Of a DNA stretch of 64,000 nt, positions 55,908-64,000 are shown one piece after another. A program made the translations under genes and the position numbers. Source of the DNA: Litorihabitans aurantiacus (GTDB taxonomy: Bacteria; Actinomycetota; Actinomycetes; Actinomycetales; Beutenbergiaceae); the NCBI RefSeq assembly GCF_030161595.1, contig NZ_BSUM01000001.1, positions 3,100,001-3,164,000 of the forward strand, given 5' to 3'. The notes beneath the pieces are model-generated. The model was not told the origin of the DNA. It saw nothing but the letters and a program-made list of their open reading frames with translations, and did not search any database. The stretch's first letter is position 1; each line of letters starts with the position of its first letter.

Positions 55908-56262
55908 CGCCCGACCCCCGCGCGTCGCTCGGCACGCGCCCAGGCGCTCTCCAGCTCGCGGGCGAGCAGCGGACCCTCCGCGAGCGCGCTCGGCGGGAGC
56001 GCCCGCACGACCATGGTCGCGCCGGGCCCCACCCGGTCGATGCGCTCCGCCACCAGGTGGCGCAGGCGCCGCTTGACGCGGTTGCGGACGACGGCGTTGC
56101 CCACCGCCTTCGAGACGACGAAACCCACCCGTGCGCTGGGCGCGGGTGGGTCGTCGGACCGGAGCAGGTGGACCACGAGGGTCGCGTTCCCGCTCCGCAC
56201 ACCGCGGCGCATCGTGCGGGAGAAGTCCTCCCCTCACGCATCCGGTGCGCCGGGTTCAGCAC
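55904..56262 (-). CDS. rnpA: Ribonuclease P protein component; frameshifted near its start
   Basis: The RNase P protein binds precursor tRNA with the RNA subunit. The conserved part VGFVVSKAVGNAVVRNRVKR and RRLRHL is intact. As written the open frame starts only at ATG 56212, lacking the conserved N-terminus. GTG 56262 reads MLNPAHRMREG in another frame; adding one base to the run 56230-56233 gives EDFSRTMRRGVRSG and a full 119-residue protein, with the typical DFSR motif. An essential gene broken at a C run argues for a sequence error. Confidence 0.9.
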
Positions 56263-56265
56263 GGC

Positions 56266-56403
56266 TCAGGCAGAGATCTCCGAGCGGCCCTTGCGGCGGC
56301 GCGCCGCGAGGATCGCGCGGCCGGCGCGGGTGCGCATCCGGAGACGGAAGCCGTGCACCTTGGCACGACGCCGGTTGTTCGGCTGAAAGGTCCGCTTGCT
56401 CAC
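56266..56403 (-). CDS. rpmH: 50S ribosomal protein L34
   Basis: Encodes 45 residues: [38 protein letters not shown] is the L34 signature. GTG 56403 is the start, matching the actinobacterial MSKRTFQP. Located between dnaA (divergent) and rnpA, 3 bp from the rnpA GTG, the hallmark of the bacterial origin region. Confidence 0.97.
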   Translation of the reverse strand: MSKRTFQPNNRRRAKVHGFRLRMRTRAGRAILAARRRKGRSEISA

Positions 56404-56674
56404 GGGTACTCCTCGATGTTCATACGGGCGGTGGCGCGGGCTGGGACATCGCAGGGGCGGCGCCGACCGAAGCCCCGGACGCCACACTCTCACCCTCCGC
56501 ACCCACCACGACGGGCAGGCGGCACTCAGGCGCGCGTGGCGCGACTGAAGAACGATACGCGCCGACACCCCCGCGGTCAAAGTCGCGATCCCGGTTCGTC
56601 GGACGGCGCGTACCCTACCCACACCATTGTCCACAGGCTGTGGGTACACGACCGGCACGGGGGACACTAGGTCC
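56404..56674. promoter_or_regulatory. rpmH-dnaA divergent promoter region with a DnaA box
   Basis: Gene-free 271 bp. Perfect TTGTCCACA at 56627-56635, 40 bp before the dnaA ATG, suited to DnaA autoregulation. No clear -10/-35 pair identified by eye. Confidence 0.6.
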
Positions 56675-58225
56675 ATGACAGCTTCCGACGACGCCCTCGC
56701 CGACCTCGATCAGAGCTGGACGCACGTGGTCGAGCGCCTGCGGAACATGCTCCCGCCGTCGCAGCACGCGTTCGTCCGCCTGACCACCCCGCTGGGCATC
56801 CTCAACGGCACGCTGCTCATCGCCGCACCGAGCGACTTCGCCAAGGAGTTCCTGGAGACCCGGGCTCGCGAGGAGATCGTCTCGGCTCTGTTCGAGACGC
56901 TCGGGGAGAAGCTCGCGCTCGCCGTCACCATCGATCCGACGCTGCTGGACGCGGACCCCGCCGTCGACCTCCCCGAACCGGAGCCGACCCCCGCCGTCGC
57001 CACGACCGCCGAGACCGCTCGTCGCCGCGGTGGCGAAACGGTCCCGTCCTACGGTGACGACGACGGCGACCAGCCGCTCGCCACGCGCGCCGCGCGGGCA
57101 CCGGTGGACGACGAGCCCGAGCGACCGACCCTGCGCGTGGTGGACCGTCGCGGCCTGACCTCGGCCGAGCCCCACACGCCCGGGATCGACCAGGCCCGGC
57201 TGAACCAGCTGTACACGTTCGACACGTTCGTCACCGGGTCGAGCAACCGCTTCGCGAACGCGGCCGCCTTCGCCGTCGCCGAGGCGCCGGCCAAGGCCTA
57301 CAACCCGCTGTTCATCTACGGCGACTCGGGCCTCGGCAAGACCCACCTGCTGCACGCGATCGGTCACTACGCGCAGCGCCTGTACCCCGGGGTGCGGGTG
57401 CGGTACGTGAACTCGGAGGAGTTCACCAACGACTTCATCAACTCGATCCGGGACGACAAGGCCGAGTCGTTCCAGCGCCGCTACCGCAGCGTCGACGTCC
57501 TGCTCATCGACGACATCCAGTTCCTGCAGGGCAAGAAGGAGACGATGGAGGAGTTCTTCCACACCTTCAACGCGCTCCACAACGCCAACAAGCAGGTGGT
57601 CATCACCTCCGACGTCGCGCCGAAGTACCTGGACGGCTTCGCCGACCGGATGCGCAGCCGGTTCGAGTGGGGTCTGATCACCGACATCCAGCCGCCGGAC
57701 CTCGAGACCCGCATCGCGATCCTGCGCAAGAAGGCCGGGCGCGAGCAGCTCTCGGCCCCCGACGACGTGCTGAGCTACATCGGCTCGCGCATCTCGACGA
57801 ACATCCGCGAGCTCGAGGGTGCGCTCATCCGCGTCACGGCCTTCGCCAACCTCAACGGCCAGCCGGTCGACCTCCCCCTGGCCGAGATGGTCCTGAAGGA
57901 CCTGATCACGGAGGAGGGCGACGCCGAGATCACGCCGGCGATCATCATGGCGCAGACCTCCACGTACTTCGGGGTCTCGATCGAGGCCCTGTGCAGCGCC
58001 GACCGGACCCGGGTGCTCGTGAACGCCCGCCAGATCGCCATGTACCTGTGCCGCGAGCTCACGGACCTCTCGCTGCCGAAGATCGGGCAGATCTTCGGCG
58101 GACGCGACCACACCACGGTGATGCACGCCGACCGCAAGATCCGCGAGCTCATGGCCAAGAACCGCTCGACCTTCACCCAGGTGACCGAGCTGACCAACCG
58201 GATCAAGCAGCAGAACAAGGCCTGA
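56675..58225 (+). CDS. dnaA: Chromosomal replication initiator DnaA
   Basis: Encodes 516 residues. Domain I (about 1-85, [20 protein letters not shown]), acidic linker domain II (86-175), AAA+ domain with Walker A GDSGLGKT (216-223) and [20 protein letters not shown], and domain IV with the box-binding signature ([20 protein letters not shown]). It binds the DnaA boxes between dnaA and dnaN and opens oriC. ATG 56675 is chosen for the family start [10 protein letters not shown]; an in-frame start at 56627 adds 16 residues that overlap the DnaA box. Confidence 0.97.
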   Translation: MTASDDALADLDQSWTHVVERLRNMLPPSQHAFVRLTTPLGILNGTLLIAAPSDFAKEFLETRAREEIVSALFETLGEKLALAVTIDPTLLDADPAVDLPEPEPTPAVATTAETARRRGGETVPSYGDDDGDQPLATRAARAPVDDEPERPTLRVVDRRGLTSAEPHTPGIDQARLNQLYTFDTFVTGSSNRFANAAAFAVAEAPAKAYNPLFIYGDSGLGKTHLLHAIGHYAQRLYPGVRVRYVNSEEFTNDFINSIRDDKAESFQRRYRSVDVLLIDDIQFLQGKKETMEEFFHTFNALHNANKQVVITSDVAPKYLDGFADRMRSRFEWGLITDIQPPDLETRIAILRKKAGREQLSAPDDVLSYIGSRISTNIRELEGALIRVTAFANLNGQPVDLPLAEMVLKDLITEEGDAEITPAIIMAQTSTYFGVSIEALCSADRTRVLVNARQIAMYLCRELTDLSLPKIGQIFGGRDHTTVMHADRKIRELMAKNRSTFTQVTELTNRIKQQNKA

Positions 58226-58712
58226 TCGTCAACTCTCAAGTCCCACCTGAGGATGTGCACAGGTGTGGACAAACCTGGGGATCACCGTGGACAACCGATC
58301 CTGCGCCGTGGACGGATCGTCCCGACACCGTGGACTCCACGTCGTGTCATTCACCCCGATCCACGCACACCCCGGATCCGTCAACAGCGCGCCCACGTCG
58401 TCGTCCCCAGTGTCATTCGCGTCGTGACCTGCAGCGACAGGGGTTGTCCCCAGCGTCCACACCCGCTACTACGACGATGACACCTCTATGGATGGACGAG
58501 ATGTGGACAGCCAAGGCCCGATCGAGCGACCCGTCCGGCGACCCCGTGAGCACCGGATCGTGGAGCTGGGGATGACGGCCTCGTCGCTCCGTGCGCTCCG
58601 TTAGGGTGACTCCCAGGTCTGACCAGATCCGGCGTGCGACGTCGGGACGAGCCGGACACCCGATCACGCCCACTGCTCGCCCGCCGCGAGCGACCGAGGA
58701 GAGGTGCAAGAC
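58226..58712. other. Origin of replication oriC (dnaA-dnaN intergenic region)
   Basis: Gene-free 487 bp with DnaA boxes of the high-GC type: perfect TGTGGACAA at 58264-58272; one-mismatch boxes CGTGGACAA 58286-58294, TTGTCCCCA 58444-58452 and TGTGGACAG 58502-58510; weaker CGTGGACGG 58307-58315. GTGTCATTC occurs twice (58344, 58411). Location and boxes match known actinobacterial origins. The AT-rich unwinding element is not obvious. Confidence 0.85.
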
Positions 58713-59843
58713 GTGAAGTTCACCGTCGAGCGTGACGTGCTGGCCGAAGCCGTCACGTGGACCGCGCGTTCCCTGCCGTCCCGTCCGAGCATCCCCGTCC
58801 TGGCCGGGGTGCGGCTCGAGGCCACGAGCGCCGGCACCCTCGCCCTCTCGAGCTTCGACTACGAGGTCTCCGCCGTCTCCGAGATCAGCGCCGAGGTGGC
58901 CGAGGCCGGCACCGTCCTCGTCTCGGGACGTCTGCTCGCGGAGATCTCCCGCTCGCTGCCGTCGCGTCCGGTCGAGATCTCCGTCGAGGGCACCCGGGCC
59001 GTCCTGACCTGCGGTTCCAGCCGCTTCACCCTGCTGACGATGCCGCTCGAGGACTACCCCGCGCTGCCCGCCCTCCCGCCGGCGTCGGGCACGATCGACG
59101 CGCAGGCCTTCGCCGAGGCCGTCTCGCAGGTCACCGTCGCCGCCAGCCGCGACGAGACGCTGCCGCTGCTGACGGGAGTCCGGCTCGAGATCGAGGGGGA
59201 CACCCTGACCCTCCTGGCCACGGACCGCTACCGCCTCGCGATGCGCGAGGTCGCCTGGAACCCCGCCACCCCCGGCCTCTCGGCCACCGCGCTGGTGCGC
59301 GCCCGCACGCTGTCCGAGGTCGCGAAGTCGCTGACGAGCGCCGGACCGCTGAGCATCTCCCTCCCGGGTGGTTCCGGCAGCGAGATCGTCGGTTTCGAGG
59401 CCGGCGGCCGCCGCACCACCTCGTTGCTGGTCGACGGCGACTACCCGCCGGTGCGTCGGCTGTTCCCCGAGTCGACGACGTCGCACGCCGTCGTGGCGAC
59501 CCAGAGCCTCGTCGAGGCGGCGCGCCGCGTCGCCCTCGTCGCCGAGCGCAACACCCCGATCCGGCTGGAGTTCAGCGAGGGCCAGGTCGTGCTCGAGGCC
59601 GGCCAGGGCGAGGACGCGCAGGCGTCGGAGGCGATCGAGTCGACGTTCGACGGCGAGACCATCACGACCGCGTACAACCCCGGCTACCTGCTCGATGCGC
59701 TCGGCGCCGTCGGCAAGGAGTTCACGCGCATCTCCTTCACGCACGGGACCAAGCCGTCGGTCATCACGGGCCAGAGCTCGCACGAGAGCTCGGAGGACTC
59801 CGGCTTCCGCTACCTCATCCAGCCCATCCGCTTCGCGGGCTGA
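58713..59843 (+). CDS. dnaN: DNA polymerase III beta subunit (sliding clamp)
   Basis: Encodes 376 residues in three clamp domains: [20 protein letters not shown] at the start, [20 protein letters not shown] opening domain 2, and the C-terminal [11 protein letters not shown] with the peptide-binding edge. It encircles DNA and tethers polymerase. GTG 58713 is chosen over GTG 58704 because the GAGGAGAGG site then has 8-nt spacing. recF starts 40 bp downstream; the gnd gene that often separates them in actinobacteria is absent. Confidence 0.97.
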   Translation: MKFTVERDVLAEAVTWTARSLPSRPSIPVLAGVRLEATSAGTLALSSFDYEVSAVSEISAEVAEAGTVLVSGRLLAEISRSLPSRPVEISVEGTRAVLTCGSSRFTLLTMPLEDYPALPALPPASGTIDAQAFAEAVSQVTVAASRDETLPLLTGVRLEIEGDTLTLLATDRYRLAMREVAWNPATPGLSATALVRARTLSEVAKSLTSAGPLSISLPGGSGSEIVGFEAGGRRTTSLLVDGDYPPVRRLFPESTTSHAVVATQSLVEAARRVALVAERNTPIRLEFSEGQVVLEAGQGEDAQASEAIESTFDGETITTAYNPGYLLDALGAVGKEFTRISFTHGTKPSVITGQSSHESSEDSGFRYLIQPIRFAG

Positions 59844-59883
59844 GCGGCCCGACGCCGCCGGCCCGAGCAGCTCGAGCACCCCG

Positions 59884-61179
59884 GTGCACGTCTCCGACCT
59901 CGCCCTGACGGACTTCCGGTCCTACCCGGAGGTGGTGCTGGCGATCCCGCCCGGGATCACGGCGTTCGTCGGGCCCAACGGCCAGGGCAAGACCAACCTG
60001 GTCGAGTCGATCGGGTACCTCGGGGCGTTCTCGAGCCACCGCGCCACGAGCGACGCGCCGCTCGTGCGCCAGGGCAGCGAGCGCGCCGTCGTGCGGGCCC
60101 GCGTGCAGCGCGGTGAGCGGCCCACGACCGTGGAGGTCGAGCTCAACGCCGGCCGCGCCAACCGGGCGCGGGTCGATCGTGCCGTCGTGCCGCGGATCCG
60201 CGACGCCGCGGGCATCGTGCGCTCCGTCGTGTTCGCACCGGAGGACCTCGCGCTCGTCAAGGGCGACCCCGACGTCCGGCGCCGGTTCCTCGACGACCTC
60301 CTCGTGCAGCTCCGGCCGCGGCTGGCGTCCGTGCGCTCCGACTACGACCGCGTGCTGCGTCAGCGCACGGCCCTGCTGAAGTCCGCCGGCGCCGTCCGGG
60401 GTGGCCGTCGCGCCGTCGCCGCCGCGGCGCAGGACGAGTCGTCGGGTTCCGCCGCGGGCGGCGGTGGTGCCCGGAGCGCGGCGCTGCGCACGCTCGACGT
60501 GTGGGACGCCCAGCTGGCGGCGGCGGGTGCCCAGCTCGTCGCGGCCCGCGTCGACCTCGTGCGGCGGCTGCGCCCGCACCTCGCGGCCGCCTACGCCCAG
60601 GTGTCGTCGGCGCAGGGCGACCTCGCCGTCGGCTACCGCGCCAGCGTCACCCGGGTCCGGCCCGACGACGCGCCCGACGCCCGCCCGACGAGCGGGCGCG
60701 TGGGTCGGGGTGGCACGGGCGACCTCTCCCCGGCCGAGGCGCTGGCCGCCGAGTCCGATCTGCTCGAGCCCGACGTCGTCGAGGCGCGCCTGCTCGAGGC
60801 CATGTCACGCCTGCGGCCGAAGGAGCTCGAGCGGGGAGTCTCGCTCGTCGGCCCGCACCGCGACGACGTCGACCTGACCCTGGGCAACCTGCCCGTGAAG
60901 GGCTACGCCTCGCACGGCGAGTCGTGGTCCGTCGCGCTCGCGCTGCGCCTCGCGAGCTTCGAGCTGCTGCGCGGCGACGAGTGGGGCGGTGGCGACCCCG
61001 TGCTGATCCTCGACGACGTGTTCGCCGAGCTGGACCAGCGCCGTCGGGCACGACTGGCGACCCTCGTCGCACCGGCCGAGCAGGTGCTGCTGACCTCCGC
61101 CGTCGCCCACGACGTCCCGGAGGAGCTCGAGGGCGCGCGCTTCGACGTGATGGGGGGCGAGGTCACCCGTGTCCGGTGA
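59884..61179 (+). CDS. recF: DNA replication and repair protein RecF
   Basis: Encodes 431 residues. Walker A GPNGQGKT (30-37) in [20 protein letters not shown], signature-like [20 protein letters not shown] and Walker [21 protein letters not shown]. It loads RecA at single-strand gaps and is an SMC-like ATPase without a long coiled coil. A Gly/Ala-rich insert at about 175-200 and an Arg/Gly-rich one near 270 lengthen it. GTG 59884 begins [17 protein letters not shown], the family start. The DUF721 gene overlaps its end by 11 bp. Confidence 0.95.
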   Translation: MHVSDLALTDFRSYPEVVLAIPPGITAFVGPNGQGKTNLVESIGYLGAFSSHRATSDAPLVRQGSERAVVRARVQRGERPTTVEVELNAGRANRARVDRAVVPRIRDAAGIVRSVVFAPEDLALVKGDPDVRRRFLDDLLVQLRPRLASVRSDYDRVLRQRTALLKSAGAVRGGRRAVAAAAQDESSGSAAGGGGARSAALRTLDVWDAQLAAAGAQLVAARVDLVRRLRPHLAAAYAQVSSAQGDLAVGYRASVTRVRPDDAPDARPTSGRVGRGGTGDLSPAEALAAESDLLEPDVVEARLLEAMSRLRPKELERGVSLVGPHRDDVDLTLGNLPVKGYASHGESWSVALALRLASFELLRGDEWGGGDPVLILDDVFAELDQRRRARLATLVAPAEQVLLTSAVAHDVPEELEGARFDVMGGEVTRVR

Positions 61180-61735
61180 GCGGAGCGACGACGACGGTGG
61201 TGCGCGCGACGGCGATCGCAGCGCCGTCGGGCCCGCCCCCGCGGCCGGCCCCGACGCGGCCGCGGCGGCGCTCGGTCGGGCGCGCGAGGCCGCCCGGGCA
61301 CGGGGCCTCCACCCCGGCAGCCGGCCACCGCGGCGCCGCGGCACCGTTCCCGGCACCGGTCCGGGATTCCCCGAGCAGCGCAGCCGCGACCCGCAGCTCG
61401 TCGGCGACCAGCTCGGCCGGCTCATGGCGGAGCACGGGTGGACCGCGCCGCTCTCGGTCGGTTCGGTCATGGGGCGCTGGCGAGAGATCGTCGGCGACGT
61501 CGCTGACCACGCCGAGCCGGAGACCTTCACCGACGGCAAGCTCGTGGTGCGGGCCGCCTCGACGGCCTGGGCGACGCAGCTCGGTCTCCTGCTGCCCCAG
61601 CTGCAGCGGCGCTTGGACGAGGAGATCGGCGAGGGCGTGATCACCGAGATCGTCGTGCTCGGACCGGGGGCGCCGTCCTGGATCCGGGGACCGCGGGTGG
61701 TGCCCGGGCGCGGACCGCGCGACACCTACGGGTGA
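61169..61735 (+). CDS. DciA-like DUF721 protein
   Basis: Encodes 188 residues: a disordered Asp/Arg/Pro-rich N-terminal third, then the DUF721 domain from about 85 ([60 protein letters not shown]). DUF721/DciA proteins are linked to loading or activity of the DnaB helicase, and this position after recF is conserved in actinobacteria. GTG 61169 is within the recF end, so translation is coupled. Confidence 0.88.
   Translation: MSGERSDDDGGARDGDRSAVGPAPAAGPDAAAAALGRAREAARARGLHPGSRPPRRRGTVPGTGPGFPEQRSRDPQLVGDQLGRLMAEHGWTAPLSVGSVMGRWREIVGDVADHAEPETFTDGKLVVRAASTAWATQLGLLLPQLQRRLDEEIGEGVITEIVVLGPGAPSWIRGPRVVPGRGPRDTYG

Positions 61736-64000
<2,265 letters not shown>

Overview
The window is very GC-rich bacterial chromosome from an actinobacterium and carries the replication origin. 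From about 36.8 kb to the end the gene order matches the conserved actinobacterial origin block known from Mycobacterium tuberculosis Rv3907c onward: pcnA, mutT4-like Nudix, DUF6049 protein, murJ, trxB, trxA, parB, parA, rsmG, jag, yidC, yidD, rnpA, rpmH, dnaA, dnaN, recF, DUF721, gyrB. The overall style (MATE gene between rplI and dnaB, frequent GTG starts, GTGA/ATGA overlaps) suggests Micrococcales, perhaps close to Cellulomonadaceae; genus is not determined.

Layout. 0-4.6 kb: the start of a Phd/YefM-type antitoxin at the edge, then a divergent siderophore-iron ABC importer with an IdeR-like iron box between its halves. 4.8-8.2 kb: two CNNM/CorC membrane proteins and an unknown gene. 8.2-16.6 kb: a five-gene surface-glycan operon with a GlxA-like radical copper oxidase, a membrane-anchored Cys-rich protein, a cellulose-synthase-like GT2, an ArnT-like transferase and a GT2-GtrA polyprenol-phosphate sugar synthase. 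16.6-20.7 kb: a CmtR-like metal sensor with a cation efflux pump and small genes (DUF427, methyltransferase, FMN-binding protein, a 48-residue membrane peptide). 20.8-33.6 kb: dnaB, MATE, a MacB-like ABC transporter, a DUF559/AbiEi-type protein, rplI-rpsR-ssb-rpsF and a bifunctional PBP. 33.8-35.6 kb: PadR regulator with its operator, and inositol-3-phosphate synthase. 36.8-64 kb: the origin block, with a 1.9 kb gene-free stretch holding five of six parS-like sites and oriC between dnaA and dnaN.

Two features stand out beyond the genes. First, eight copies of a roughly 53-bp imperfect palindrome sit in four pairs between genes at 27.7-36.8 kb, three of the pairs with exactly 82-bp spacing; they behave like REP/BIME elements and I do not recognise the family. 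Second, at least a dozen genes, including essential gyrB and rnpA, are broken by the loss of one G or C, almost always inside a G/C run. The natural reading is systematic homopolymer under-calling in the assembly rather than gene decay, so I annotate those genes at full length and give the break point.
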